Shown: one piece after another, positions 9,078-20,709 of the stretch
Numbering within the stretch: position 1 is the stretch's first letter
Layout: each line of letters starts with the position of its first letter
NCBI GenBank assembly: GCA_943333505.2
Contig: CALQTN020000007.1
Span: 39,266-103,265 of the forward strand
DNA length: 64,000 bases
Direction of reading: 5' to 3'
Source of the DNA: Asaia bogorensis
Lineage (GTDB): Bacteria > Pseudomonadota > Alphaproteobacteria > Acetobacterales > Acetobacteraceae
Notes under the pieces: model-generated
Database searches by the model: none
The model's input: only the letters and a program-made list of their open reading frames with translations
Told to the model about the DNA's origin: nothing
Program-made: the position numbers and the translations under genes

Positions 9078-9737
9078 TCACGGCACCTGGTCGAGCAACC
9101 GAACCACCAGCGGCAATATCCGCGCGACGATGCGGCGGACCCCTTCCGGGTTCGGGTGGATGCGGTCAGCCTGATTAAGGGTTGGGTCGCCTGCGACATC
9201 AACCAGGAAGAACGGATCGAAAATCACCCCCGGGCGCTGGCCGAGCCGGGCGAAGACATCGCGATAGGCCACCCCATACGCCGCGCCAAAATTGGGCGGC
9301 GCCAGCATGCCGGTCAGCAACACCGGGATGCGGCGCTTGGCCAGCACGTCCAGGATAGCGGCAAGATTAGCCTCGGTGCCTAACGGATCGAGGCCGCGCA
9401 ACCCGTCATTGGCACCGAGTTCGAGGATGGCAAAATCCGCCCCCTCGGCCAGCGCCCACCCGACCCGCGCCCGCCCACCGGCCGAGGTGTCACCTGATAC
9501 GGCCGCATCGACCATGACAACTTCGCGCCCGACAGCTTTCAACGCCGCGGCAAGCCTGGCCTGGAAACCGTCGGCCACGGGCAGGCCGTAACCGGCAGTG
9601 AGCGAGTCGCCCAGCACCAGCAGGCGCGGTCCGGCCGCCACTGCCGGCGTACAAAACATGACAAATACACAAGAAAGTGCAATCGCCGCTTTCCGCCAGC
9701 GCACCGGCAGGCCATATCCTGCGTCCATGAACGCCAT
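9078..9737 (-). CDS. SGNH-hydrolase arylesterase/thioesterase (TesA-like), secreted
   Basis: GDSL-type serine esterase of 219 residues, exported to the periplasm by a signal peptide: basic segment RWRK, hydrophobic IALSCVFVMF, and cleavage after AVAA. The four SGNH blocks are visible: GDSLTAGYG (nucleophile Ser), SGDTSAGG, GANDGLRG and DRIHPNPEG (Asp/His). Like E. coli tesA it is divergent from a YbbA-type ABC ATPase. The start ATG at 9737 has GGAAGG eight bases before it. ATG at 9728 and GTG at 9704 are alternatives. With the chosen start, the first codons overlap the start of the divergent ABC gene. The natural substrate (ester or thioester) is unknown. Confidence 0.85.
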   Translation of the reverse strand: MAFMDAGYGLPVRWRKAAIALSCVFVMFCTPAVAAGPRLLVLGDSLTAGYGLPVADGFQARLAAALKAVGREVVMVDAAVSGDTSAGGRARVGWALAEGADFAILELGANDGLRGLDPLGTEANLAAILDVLAKRRIPVLLTGMLAPPNFGAAYGVAYRDVFARLGQRPGVIFDPFFLVDVAGDPTLNQADRIHPNPEGVRRIVARILPLVVRLLDQVP

Positions 9738-10431
9738 CGTCCGACCTTCCGATATTGCCCAATCCGCTTCCCTGGTGCGGGTCACCAATCTGGTCCTGAC
9801 CGTGCCGGCATCGGCCGGGCCGGTCAATATCCTGCGCGGCATCGACCTCAGCATCGCGACCGGCGAGGTGGTTGGCCTGGTCGGCCCGTCCGGATCGGGC
9901 AAAACCAGCCTGCTGATGCTGCTCGCCGGATTGGAGCAGGCAACCAGCGGATCAGTGCGGCTCGCAGACCAGGAACTCACGGGCCTCAGCGAAGACGCGC
10001 TGGCCCGGATCCGGCTCAGCATGGTCGGCATCGTGTTCCAATCCTTTCATCTGATCCCGAGCATGACGGCGCTCGAAAACGTCGCCATCCCGCTGGAACT
10101 CGCCGGGGACCGGCACGCGATGGAAAAAGCCCGCGCCAGCCTCGCTCAGGTCGGACTTGGCCATCGCCTCTCACATTTGCCCGGCCAGCTTTCGGGCGGG
10201 GAACAACAGCGCGTGGCGCTCGCCCGCGCCTTCGCGCCCGAGCCCAAATTGCTGCTCGCCGATGAGCCGACCGGCAATCTCGACCGTGCGACGGGCGAAA
10301 CCGTGATGGCGTTGCTGTTCGATCTGCGGGCGCGGCTGGGCGCGACCTTGCTGCTCATCACCCATGATCCATCGCTCGCCGCGCGCTGCGACAGGGTGGT
10401 GTCGATGCAGGACGGCAGGATCGTCGCGTGA
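9727..10431 (+). CDS. ABC transporter ATP-binding protein (YbbA/LolD-like)
   Basis: ATPase subunit of 234 residues of a MacB/LolD-type export system. Walker A is GPSGSGKT (residues 53-60), the Q-loop is in VFQSFHLIP, the signature is LSGGEQQR and Walker B is LLLADEPTGNLD. Its stop overlaps the GTG start of the permease gene (10428-10431), so the two are translationally coupled and form one transporter with the 835-residue permease. The pair with a divergent SGNH esterase matches the tesA-ybbA-ybbP arrangement. The cargo is unknown; lipid or lipoprotein handling is an inference. The ATG at 9727 lies within the first codons of the divergent esterase gene. Confidence 0.88.
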   Translation: MNAIVRPSDIAQSASLVRVTNLVLTVPASAGPVNILRGIDLSIATGEVVGLVGPSGSGKTSLLMLLAGLEQATSGSVRLADQELTGLSEDALARIRLSMVGIVFQSFHLIPSMTALENVAIPLELAGDRHAMEKARASLAQVGLGHRLSHLPGQLSGGEQQRVALARAFAPEPKLLLADEPTGNLDRATGETVMALLFDLRARLGATLLLITHDPSLAARCDRVVSMQDGRIVA

Positions 10432-12935
10432 TCGGCCTGGTACTACGGATCGCCGGACGCGAAATGCGCTTCGGTGTGGCGGGACTTTGGATCGTACTGG
10501 CCTGCCTTGCGCTCGGGGTCACCGCGATCGCTGCGGTCGGCACATTACGCGCCAGTGTGGCCGCAGGATTGCTGCGCGACGGGACGCGCATCCTTGGCGG
10601 CGATCTCTCGATCGAGGGCGGGGCCCAGGAACTGCCCGACCGGCTGCGTGATTGGTTGCGGGCCCGCCAGATCGCCTTTTCCGACGTCACCACCCTGCGC
10701 ACCATGCTGGTCGCACCGTCGGGCAGCCGGCTGCTGGTGGAACTGAAAGCGGTGGACGCCGCATGGCCGTTGATCGGAGCCGCAAGGACCGAGCCACCAC
10801 AAACACCGGGTAGCGCGGTGTTGGGCCAAGGATTGCTGGTCGATCCGGCGGTGCTGGAACGGCTCGCCGTGGCACAGGGCGTTGAATTGCGGCTGGGCAA
10901 CAGTCTGGTCGCGATTGCCGGCCTGGTGCTGGAGGAACCGGATCGGGTCGCAACACCCACCCTATTTGGCCCGCGCGTGCTGGTGGCACGGACGACGCTG
11001 GCCGATGCCGGCCTACTGCAACCTGGGGCGATTGTCAGCCACCAAATGCGGATCAAGCTTCCACAAGACACCAACCCACGCACGGTTCTGGCGGCTTTGC
11101 GTGCTGATTTTGCCAATGACGGCTGGCGTTTCCGTCAGGCCACCGATGCAGCCCCTGGCGTCGGGCAGTTCATCGACCGGATGGCGCTGTTCATGACGCT
11201 GGTCGGCCTGACCTCGCTCCTCGTGGGCGGGATCGGGGTGGCAAACGGGGTGCGCGCCTGGCTCGCGGCACGCGCGCGGACGATTGCGATCCTGCGCTGC
11301 CTGGGTGCCTCGGCCAGGTTGGTTTTTGCAGTGGTGATGGTCCAGGTGCTGGCATTGGCTGCTGCCGGCGTCCTGATCGGCCTCGTCATGGGCGGGGCAT
11401 TGCCATGGCTTGCCGGCAGTTACCTGCGCGAAGTCCTGCCGGTGCCCCCGGTGGACGGTCTCTACCCGTTGGCCCTCGTGCAGGCGGCAGCCTTCGGCAT
11501 GCTGACCGCCGGATGCTTCGCGTTATGGCCGTTGGGGCGGGCGATGCGCATTCCCGGCGCCGCGCTGTTCCGCGACCTGTTGATCGCGGATGGCCGCGGC
11601 TTCTCCTGGGGGTTGCTCGCCGCCAATTGCGGCCTCGCCATGCTGCTCGTCGGACTGATCGTCGCAACCGCCGAAGACCCGAAATTCGCGCTGTGGTTTT
11701 GCGCCGCAGCCGCCGCAACCCTGGTGCTGTTTCGCCTGGGCGGCTGGGGCCTGATGGTGTTGGCACGGGGCACCGCCGGGCTGGGCCACCGCGCGTGGCT
11801 GCGGCTTGGCCTGTCCAACCTCTATCGCCCCGGTGCGGCGACCGCCTTGATGCTGGTGTCAGTGGGGCTGGGCTTATCGACCCTTGCCGCCGTCGCCCTG
11901 ATCCAGGGCAACGTCCATCATCAGGTCGCCGATCAAATGCCAGCCAACGCGCCGAGCTATTTTTTCATCGACATCCAGAACGACCAGATGGCGCAGTTTC
12001 GCGGTATCGTCGAAGGCTTTCCCGGGGTCAGCGAATTTCGCGACGTGCCCAGCCTGCGCGCCCGGGTGGTCAGCGTGAACGGCACCCCGGTGGATCAATT
12101 CCACACCACCCCAGACACCGCCTGGGCCCTGCGCGGTGATCGCGGCCTGACCTACTCGGCAGCACGGCCCGAAGGCAGCCGGATTGTCGCAGGCACCTGG
12201 TGGGCCCGCGATTATGACGGGCCCCCTTTGGTGAGCTTCGATGCGGCGATTGCCGCCGGCTGGGGTGTCAGGATTGGCGATACCATCCGGGTCAACGTGC
12301 TCGGGCGCAATATCGACCTCAAAATCGCCAATCTGCGGGATGTTACATGGCGCACGATAGGGATCAATTTCACCCTGATCGCCAGCCCCGGCCTGCTGGC
12401 CAGCGCGCCCCACACCCATATTGCGACCTTGAAGGCCGATCCGGCGATCCAGGCGGATTTGCTGCGCGCGGTGACCGATGCCTTGCCCAATGTCTCCGCG
12501 ATCCGCGTTGCTGACGTGCTGGGCGTGGTGAGCACCATGCTCGACCAAATCGCCGCTGCGCTCGCTGCCACAGGCTCGCTCACCCTGGTGTCGGGCATCC
12601 TGGTGCTGGCCGGGGCGGTCGCGGCCGGGCAACGCCGCCGAATTCGCGATGCGGTCATCCTCAAGACCCTGGGCGCCAGCAGGTCGCAGATCCGTGCTGC
12701 CTGGCTGATCGAATTCGGCTTGATCGGCGCGATTGCCGGTGTGCTGTCAGCCGCGATCGGCACCGCGGCAAGCTGGGGGGTCGTGCATTTCGTGATGGGC
12801 ACGTCCTGGGTATTTCTGCCCGGAACCCTGGCAATGGTTATTTTGGGCTGTATCGCGCTCATGCTGGGCTTCGGATATGCCGGCACCGCCAGCGCCTTAC
12901 GGGCAAAAGTGGCGCCAATGCTGCGCAATGAGTGA
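10428..12935 (+). CDS. FtsX-like ABC transporter permease (YbbP family)
   Basis: Inner-membrane permease of 835 residues. It has an N-terminal membrane segment (LWIVLACLALGVTAIAAVG), a large periplasmic domain, an FtsX-type membrane core at ~250-380 (MALFMTLVGLTSLLVGGIGV), a second periplasmic domain, and a C-terminal FtsX core with three to four helices at ~710-825. Two FtsX domains in one chain fit the YbbP family. The start is GTG at 10428, overlapping the ATPase stop (GTGA). It should work as the partner of the ATPase at 9727-10431, probably moving lipophilic molecules or extracting them from the membrane; the substrate is not known. Confidence 0.88.
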   Translation: MIGLVLRIAGREMRFGVAGLWIVLACLALGVTAIAAVGTLRASVAAGLLRDGTRILGGDLSIEGGAQELPDRLRDWLRARQIAFSDVTTLRTMLVAPSGSRLLVELKAVDAAWPLIGAARTEPPQTPGSAVLGQGLLVDPAVLERLAVAQGVELRLGNSLVAIAGLVLEEPDRVATPTLFGPRVLVARTTLADAGLLQPGAIVSHQMRIKLPQDTNPRTVLAALRADFANDGWRFRQATDAAPGVGQFIDRMALFMTLVGLTSLLVGGIGVANGVRAWLAARARTIAILRCLGASARLVFAVVMVQVLALAAAGVLIGLVMGGALPWLAGSYLREVLPVPPVDGLYPLALVQAAAFGMLTAGCFALWPLGRAMRIPGAALFRDLLIADGRGFSWGLLAANCGLAMLLVGLIVATAEDPKFALWFCAAAAATLVLFRLGGWGLMVLARGTAGLGHRAWLRLGLSNLYRPGAATALMLVSVGLGLSTLAAVALIQGNVHHQVADQMPANAPSYFFIDIQNDQMAQFRGIVEGFPGVSEFRDVPSLRARVVSVNGTPVDQFHTTPDTAWALRGDRGLTYSAARPEGSRIVAGTWWARDYDGPPLVSFDAAIAAGWGVRIGDTIRVNVLGRNIDLKIANLRDVTWRTIGINFTLIASPGLLASAPHTHIATLKADPAIQADLLRAVTDALPNVSAIRVADVLGVVSTMLDQIAAALAATGSLTLVSGILVLAGAVAAGQRRRIRDAVILKTLGASRSQIRAAWLIEFGLIGAIAGVLSAAIGTAASWGVVHFVMGTSWVFLPGTLAMVILGCIALMLGFGYAGTASALRAKVAPMLRNE

Positions 12936-13040
12936 TTTTTCCCACCCTTCCAAAACATTACACCGAATTCGCTTGAACCTTGGCGCTAAGTGCTCAAAAT
13001 AGAGCCCAAGGCAAACCAGCCAACCACGGAAGAAACTCAC

Positions 13041-13820
13041 ATGGCGATCAGTCCCGACTTTAGGACCTATACCGGTGCCACCCGGGCTGCGGAATCCGCG
13101 GCTGCGCTGGATGCCGGGCTGCGCAGCTATATGCTGCGCGTTTATAACTGGATGGCGTCTGGCCTGGTGCTGACCGGCCTGGTCGCTTACGCGATTGTCG
13201 CGGTTCCGGTGCTGTTCAACGCCTTCTACCCCGAGGTGATGACCCCGCGCGGCTTGCGGCATCAGCCGGGTGCCTTGGCGTATATCGCCATGTTTGCCCC
13301 GCTCGCGTTCATGCTGGTGCTGAACTTCGGCGTCAATAAGCTGTCACCAACCGCAGTGCAGGGCCTGTTCTGGGCATTCTGCGCGACGATGGGCGCCAGC
13401 ATGAGCAGCATCTTTCTGGTCTATGTGCAAAGCTCGATCGTCCAGGTGTTCTTCATCACCGCCGGCACCTTCGCTGCAATGTCGATCTACGGCTACACCA
13501 CCCGCAGCGACCTGACGCGCATGGGCAGCTTCCTGATGATGGGCCTGTTCGGCATTATGATCGCCAGCGTCGTCAACATCTTCCTGGGCAGTGGCGCGTT
13601 GCAATTCGCCATCAGCGTGATCGGCGTGCTGATTTTCACCGGCCTCACCGCCTACGACACACAGCGCATCAAGGCTGACTATGTCGAATACTCCTACGCC
13701 TATGGCATTGGCGAAGCAGCAAAGCGCAGCGCCCTCGACAGCCTGACCTTGCTGCTGAACTTCATCAACCTGTTCATGATGCTTCTGCAGCTGCTCGGCG
13801 TGCGTAACAACAACAACTGA
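13041..13820 (+). CDS. Bax inhibitor-1/YccA family membrane protein
   Basis: Protein of 259 residues with seven predicted membrane helices (for example VLTGLVAYAIVAVPVLF, YIAMFAPLAFMLVLNF and MMGLFGIMIASVVNIF) and the family signature GLTAYDTQRIK near residue 210, in which the Asp residues act in pH/Ca2+ gating in characterised homologues. The frame begins at 12990, but the ATG at 13041, with GGAAGAAAC before it, gives the normal length. In bacteria these are modulators of membrane-protein turnover or ion leak; the role here is not shown. It is convergent with carD, and a shared hairpin separates them. Confidence 0.88.
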   Translation: MAISPDFRTYTGATRAAESAAALDAGLRSYMLRVYNWMASGLVLTGLVAYAIVAVPVLFNAFYPEVMTPRGLRHQPGALAYIAMFAPLAFMLVLNFGVNKLSPTAVQGLFWAFCATMGASMSSIFLVYVQSSIVQVFFITAGTFAAMSIYGYTTRSDLTRMGSFLMMGLFGIMIASVVNIFLGSGALQFAISVIGVLIFTGLTAYDTQRIKADYVEYSYAYGIGEAAKRSALDSLTLLLNFINLFMMLLQLLGVRNNNN

Positions 13821-13843
13821 TCTGGCACATGCTGGAAACAGAG

Positions 13844-13873
13844 AAGGCCGCAGCAAAAGCTGCGGCCTTTTTT
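13844..13873 (+). terminator. Intrinsic terminator between yccA-like gene and carD
   Basis: Perfect 11-bp stem AAGGCCGCAGC / GCTGCGGCCTT with loop AAAA, then a run of T to 13873. The left flank is not T-rich on the other strand, so it serves mainly the plus strand. Confidence 0.9.
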
Positions 13874-13890
13874 GTGTCGGCGGCGTGCGG

Positions 13891-14973
13891 TTACAGCGAC
13901 TTGAGAAACTGGGTCAACTTCACAATCGCGGTCAGCTTGTCGGTCTGGTCCAGCGCCCCAAGTTCGGCCGCCAGACGATCCAATGCAGCTTCGTAAATCT
14001 GCCGTTCCGAGAAGCTCTGGTCGGGCTGCCCGGAATTGCGATGCAGATCGCGCACCACTTCGGCAATCGCCAGCGGATCACCAGAATTGATCTTGGCCTC
14101 GTATTCCTGCGCCCGGCGCGACCACATGGTGCGTTTGATCCGCGCCCGCCCCTTGAGGAGCGCCAGCGCTTCATCGAACAGCTTCCGGGTGGCAAGCTTG
14201 CGCAAACCTGCGCTGCGCGCCTTGGAAACCGGAACCCGCAAGGTCATGCGGTTTTCTTCGAAGGTGATGTGGATCAGCTCGAGGCGATGCCCTGCGATAT
14301 CCTCAGTGGCAATTTTCTCGACCTTGCCGACGCCATGGGTCGGATAGACGACGAAATCGCCCTCTGCGAACGATTCATCCTTGTTCGACGCGCGCGAGAT
14401 TTGCGGCGGCCGGCCATTATGCTGGATCGGCCCACCCATGCGCTGTTCGACAATCTTGGACACCGGCTTGGCTTCCCCCGGGGTCGCCTCGATCGGCGCC
14501 GTCGCCGACACCGGCGGCAATGCCGGTTTGGCCGCAACGGCTGGCTTGGGCGCGGGCTTGGGCGCCGCTTTCGCTTTGCCGCCGCCAGCCTCTTCCTCGG
14601 CGCGGTGGGCGCGCGCGGCCTCACGGACCAGATCGGCCATGGTTGGCGCGGCGCTTGCGGGCGACGCGTCATCTTCTGGCGCTGCAACCTTGGGAGCCGC
14701 TTTTGCTGCGCTGGATTTAGCCGTCGCGGCTTTCGTCGCTGGTTTCACGACAGTAGCGGGTGCCGGGTCAGTGCTCGGCGGGGCATCTTGGGCGGCTGGC
14801 GCAGTGATTTCAGTCAAACTATTGACTTCCTTGTTTTTCTTGGTGGCCGATTGCCCCGCAAGGGCAGTTTCGGCTGACGCGATGGTCGATTTGGCGGCAC
14901 GCTTGGGTTTGCTGGCCACGGCGATTGTCTCATCCGCAGCTACCGGCGGTGCAGACACAGCGGAGTCCGTCAT
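13891..14973 (-). CDS. carD: CarD-family transcriptional regulator with long Ala/Lys/Pro-rich N-terminus
   Basis: RNA-polymerase-binding regulator of 360 residues. The CarD module (~202-360) starts FAEGDFVVYPTHGVGKVEKI, the RNAP-interaction beta-domain, followed by the helical DNA-contact part (RRAQEYEAKINSGDPLAIAEVVRDL). Typical CarD proteins are ~165-170 residues. Here about 200 extra residues precede it, rich in A, K, P, T and S and resembling histone-H1 tails (for example KAKAAPKPAPKPAVAAKPA). It follows fdxA, the S4 gene and the helicase on the same strand, but the ~190-bp gap suggests its own promoter. Regulation of rRNA or stress promoters is the known family role. Confidence 0.9.
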   Translation of the reverse strand: MTDSAVSAPPVAADETIAVASKPKRAAKSTIASAETALAGQSATKKNKEVNSLTEITAPAAQDAPPSTDPAPATVVKPATKAATAKSSAAKAAPKVAAPEDDASPASAAPTMADLVREAARAHRAEEEAGGGKAKAAPKPAPKPAVAAKPALPPVSATAPIEATPGEAKPVSKIVEQRMGGPIQHNGRPPQISRASNKDESFAEGDFVVYPTHGVGKVEKIATEDIAGHRLELIHITFEENRMTLRVPVSKARSAGLRKLATRKLFDEALALLKGRARIKRTMWSRRAQEYEAKINSGDPLAIAEVVRDLHRNSGQPDQSFSERQIYEAALDRLAAELGALDQTDKLTAIVKLTQFLKSL

Positions 14974-15166
14974 CCTATTCCTCGCGCTTCAGATGTGCCG
15001 ATCGCGCCCCGATGACCTCGATCCGGTCACCGGCGCAAGTGGCAGTTCAAACCAATGTCAAGGCCGTACGCGCACCTGTTTCCAAGTCTTTGCGCATGGA
15101 CACACGGAAGTGTAACACAAATTCTACCCCCCGTCATCCCGGCGCAGTTTCCGAAAAGCGGCGGAA

Positions 15167-15505
15167 CTAAGGCGTGCCTGGCTCGGGGGAGAACAGCTTC
15201 TCCTTGTCCGGCTTGCCTTTCCAGTCATCGGCGTCAGCCGGCGCCACGCCCTTGCGGGTGATGTTGGGCCATTGTCCAGGCGCTGAGTAAATCCGATTAC
15301 GTTCGAGCCAGGACGTCGCGCGATCGTCGCTGTCGGGCAGGATTGCCTCGGCCGGGCACTCGGGTTCGCACACCCCGCAATCAATGCATTCGTCCGGATT
15401 GATCACAAGCATGTTATCGCCGACGTAAAAACAGTCGACCGGGCAAACTTCAACGCAATCCATGAATTTGCAGCGGATGCAGTTCTCGTTGACCACATAG
15501 GTCAT
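15167..15505 (-). CDS. fdxA: 7Fe-ferredoxin FdxA
   Basis: Ferredoxin of 112 residues carrying one [3Fe-4S] and one [4Fe-4S] cluster, a low-potential cytoplasmic electron carrier. Ligands match the Azotobacter FdI pattern: C9, C17 and C50 for the 3Fe cluster, and C21, C40, C43 and C46 for the 4Fe cluster, with the extra C25 also present. The C-terminal extension after residue 60 ([19 protein letters not shown]) is typical of alphaproteobacterial FdxA. It lies 67 bp downstream of the S4-protein gene. The redox partner is not evident locally. Confidence 0.95.
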   Translation of the reverse strand: MTYVVNENCIRCKFMDCVEVCPVDCFYVGDNMLVINPDECIDCGVCEPECPAEAILPDSDDRATSWLERNRIYSAPGQWPNITRKGVAPADADDWKGKPDKEKLFSPEPGTP

Positions 15506-15572
15506 CGGGCGCTCCTAGAGTTGGACCAGAACAGGATATAGAGTGGGGGCGGCATATGCCCAGGTTTCGGCG

Positions 15573-15884
15573 CTAGGGCAAGGGTTCTGCCGCATCTCCG
15601 CCTTGCATGGGCGCCGCTGGGATCAGCCGATACAATAGGCGCGCGGCAGTCGCCGGGCCACGCCGTTCCGACAGCGCCAGCACTTCCAGCACCAACACAT
15701 CGCCGCGCAGTGGCAGCGTGATAATATCGCCGATCCGGATCTTGGCATGCGGCTTTTCAGTAGGCTGGCGATTAATCCGGATCCCCCCCTCGGCCGCCAG
15801 CCGGGCGCAATCCGCGCGTGCCCGCAGCATCCGGGCACACCACAGAAACATGTCGAGCCTTTGCCAATCCCCACCTTCGCCCAT
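15573..15884 (-). CDS. S4-domain RNA-binding protein (Hsp15-like)
   Basis: Small RNA-binding protein of 103 residues. The S4 domain spans residues ~8-65 (QRLDMFLWCARMLRARADCARLAAEGGIRINRQ read in segments), followed by GDIITLPLRGDVLVLEVLALSERRG. This is the Hsp15/HslR arrangement; in E. coli Hsp15 recycles free 50S subunits carrying nascent chains. It sits between the helicase and fdxA on one strand, a placement seen in many alphaproteobacteria, which suggests a conserved unit. The ATG at 15884 is 74 bp after the helicase stop. Confidence 0.85.
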   Translation of the reverse strand: MGEGGDWQRLDMFLWCARMLRARADCARLAAEGGIRINRQPTEKPHAKIRIGDIITLPLRGDVLVLEVLALSERRGPATAARLLYRLIPAAPMQGGDAAEPLP

Positions 15885-15958
15885 GACCCGAGTTTAGCCA
15901 CACGACGCAATGGTTTCCAAGATCTGCTCCGCACGGCGCGGCCGTAATCGCGTTTGGC

Positions 15959-18493
<2,535 letters not shown>

Positions 18494-18551
18494 GGCGTGA
18501 TCGTCCAATGCTGCGGCGCGGAATGCAAGCGACAACCCTGCGTCGCGCGCA

Positions 18552-18580
18552 TTGAAATTTGTCCACGTGCTGCGCATATC
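18552..18580 (+). promoter_or_regulatory. Possible heat-shock-type promoter of htpG
   Basis: TTGAAA (18552-18557), 17-bp spacer, CATATC (18575-18580), about 37 bp before the htpG start. This resembles the alphaproteobacterial RpoH pattern. It is one match in a high-GC background and is not proven. Confidence 0.35.
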
Positions 18581-18616
18581 GACCCCACCCCTTTCATATG
18601 CCGGAGAGCCCACCGC

Positions 18617-20464
18617 ATGACCGAAGCCGCGACCATGGAATCCCACGAATTTGGCGCCGAGGTCGGCCGCCTGCTCGACCTCGTGGTGCATTCGCTGTAC
18701 TCGGAACGAGAAATCTTCTTGCGCGAACTGGTGGCCAATGCCGCCGACGCCACCGATCGCCGAAGGTTTGAGGCATTGACCCATGCCGCCCTCGCGCTGC
18801 CGCCCGAGGCAAAAGTCCGGATCGTCCCGGAGAAAGCCGAGCGCCGCCTGCTGATCGCCGATGATGGCATCGGCATGACCCGCGAAGACATGATCGCCAA
18901 TCTTGGCACGATTGCCCGATCAGGGACCCGCGCATTCGGTGCGTCGCTCGCCGAGGCCAAACCCGAAGAACGACCCAATCTGATTGGCCAGTTCGGCGTT
19001 GGCTTTTATTCCGCCTTCATGGTTGCCGATCGGGTGGAAGTGACATCGCGCAAGGCCGGGACCGAGGAAGCCTGGACCTGGGCGTCCGAGGGTCGCGGCA
19101 ATTACACAATGGCACCGGCCACCAGGGACGAACCTGGCACCGACATTGTGTTGCATATCAAAACCGATGCCGATGAATACCTCGATCCAGTGCGCCTGGA
19201 AGCTGTGGTGCGTAAATGGGCGGACCACATCACCCTGCCGATTACCATCGCGCGCGACGGGGTGGACCAGCCAGCCAATGAAGGCACCGCTTTGTGGCGT
19301 CGCACGAAGTCCGACGTGTCCGAACAGGACGCTGCCGCCTTCTACCGCCATGTCAGCAACAATTTCGACAGCCCGGCGGTGACGTTGCAGTGGCGCGCCG
19401 AAGGCGCTCTCGAATTCTACGCCATGCTGTTCATTCCGGGCATGAAGCCGTTCGAGCCGATGTCGGATCAGGAACGCGCATCCAGGGTGCGCCTGCACGT
19501 CCGCCGGATGTTCATCACCGACCGCGCGGAATTGCTGCCGCCCTGGTTGCGCTTTGTCCAAGGCGTCGTCGATACCGAGGATTTGCCGCTCAATGTGTCG
19601 CGGGAGATGTTGCAGGCAACCCCAGTGCTGGCGCGTATTCGCCGTGCGGTCACCAACCGGGTCATCACCGAACTCAAGAACCAGGCGAAAGAAGCCGAAA
19701 CCTACGCCCGCATCTGGGATAATTTCGGCGCGATCATCAAGGAAGGCGTCTGGGAAGACGCCGACCATCGCAAGGAATTGGCGCCGCTGCTGCGCTTTAA
19801 ATCATCCAGCGTTGCAGGGCTGACCACTTTTTCTGACTATGTCGAACGGATGAAGGAAAACCAGGAGGCAATCTATTTCCTGACCGGCGATAACGCCGAA
19901 ACCCTCGCCGGGTCCGCCCAGCTTGAAGGCTTCCGTGCCCGTGGGATTGAGGTGTTGTTGCTGGAAGACTCGATCGACGCCTTCTGGCCGGAACGGCTGG
20001 ATAGTTTCGCCGACAAGCCATTGCGGAGCGTGACCCAAGGCGTGGCCGATCTGGCCGCATTAGCCCCGACCGAAGTGCCTGAGGGCGAAGTTGCAGACAC
20101 CGAGGCCCTGGTGATCGCGATCAAGGCAGCCCTGGACAAGTCGGTCAGCGATGTGCGCACCACCGACCGCCTGGTTGACAGCGCGGTGGTGCTTGCCGCT
20201 GGCGGCATGGGGCCCGACCTGCAGATGCAGCGCTTGCTGCGTCGCGCCGGGCGGGACAATTTCGGAATGCCGCCAATCTTGGAAATCAATCCGCGCCATC
20301 GCCTGATTGCGCGGCTGGTAGCACAGGTCGCGGCCGGAGAAGACATCGCCGATCAGGCATCGGTACTGTTCGACCTGGCACGCTTACAGGATGGCGAACT
20401 GCCAACCGATCCGGCCGGGTTTGCCCGCCGCATCGAGTTGGCGCTGGCCAATCCGGCCACGTAA
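18617..20464 (+). CDS. htpG: Chaperone HtpG (Hsp90)
   Basis: Bacterial Hsp90 of 615 residues, a cytoplasmic ATP-dependent chaperone. The N-terminal GHKL ATPase shows [21 protein letters not shown] (residues ~34-54), DDGIGMT, the lid region LGTIARSGT, and [16 protein letters not shown]. The middle domain has [15 protein letters not shown]. The reading frame extends 89 codons upstream across the helicase start, but the ATG at 18617 follows a GGAGAG site and gives the normal length. It is divergent from the helicase gene. The [12 protein letters not shown] segment differs from the commoner ISNASDAxDK but keeps the ATP-site Asn. Confidence 0.95.
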   Translation: MTEAATMESHEFGAEVGRLLDLVVHSLYSEREIFLRELVANAADATDRRRFEALTHAALALPPEAKVRIVPEKAERRLLIADDGIGMTREDMIANLGTIARSGTRAFGASLAEAKPEERPNLIGQFGVGFYSAFMVADRVEVTSRKAGTEEAWTWASEGRGNYTMAPATRDEPGTDIVLHIKTDADEYLDPVRLEAVVRKWADHITLPITIARDGVDQPANEGTALWRRTKSDVSEQDAAAFYRHVSNNFDSPAVTLQWRAEGALEFYAMLFIPGMKPFEPMSDQERASRVRLHVRRMFITDRAELLPPWLRFVQGVVDTEDLPLNVSREMLQATPVLARIRRAVTNRVITELKNQAKEAETYARIWDNFGAIIKEGVWEDADHRKELAPLLRFKSSSVAGLTTFSDYVERMKENQEAIYFLTGDNAETLAGSAQLEGFRARGIEVLLLEDSIDAFWPERLDSFADKPLRSVTQGVADLAALAPTEVPEGEVADTEALVIAIKAALDKSVSDVRTTDRLVDSAVVLAAGGMGPDLQMQRLLRRAGRDNFGMPPILEINPRHRLIARLVAQVAAGEDIADQASVLFDLARLQDGELPTDPAGFARRIELALANPAT

Positions 20465-20508
20465 CCTGATAGGCAAGGGCTCCGAAACAACCCGAGGCAC
20501 AACGTTGC

Positions 20509-20575
20509 GGAATGATAGGAATTGTTTGATTTCTGTCATTCTGCTTCGTGGGAATGCTCCGATTTCTATCGTTCC
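20509..20575. promoter_or_regulatory. Three-copy ~14-bp motif upstream of the M17 peptidase gene
   Basis: Three related words: GGAATGATAGGAAT (20509-20522, forward), GAATGACAGAAATC (reverse strand of 20528-20541) and GGAACGATAGAAATC (reverse strand of 20561-20575). The consensus is GGAAYGAYAGAAATC. The two reverse copies are 33 bp apart, about three helical turns. It could be an operator array for the gene starting at 20710. Confidence 0.4.
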
Positions 20576-20709
20576 ATCGTCCTGAGCAATTAACTCCATG
20601 TTAATTTGTAGCAAAATCATTCGAAAAGCTTGCAAATCGGTCTTCGGCGATTCATATCTCCTGCGAAGCGTTGCACTTCCCGAGTGCAGCGTATTGGGAA
20701 TGAATAGTG

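Noticed and set aside
14990..15120. TTGACA-like box before carD
   Set aside because: A TTGACA is present on the minus strand near 15061, but no acceptable -10 lies at 16-18 bp.
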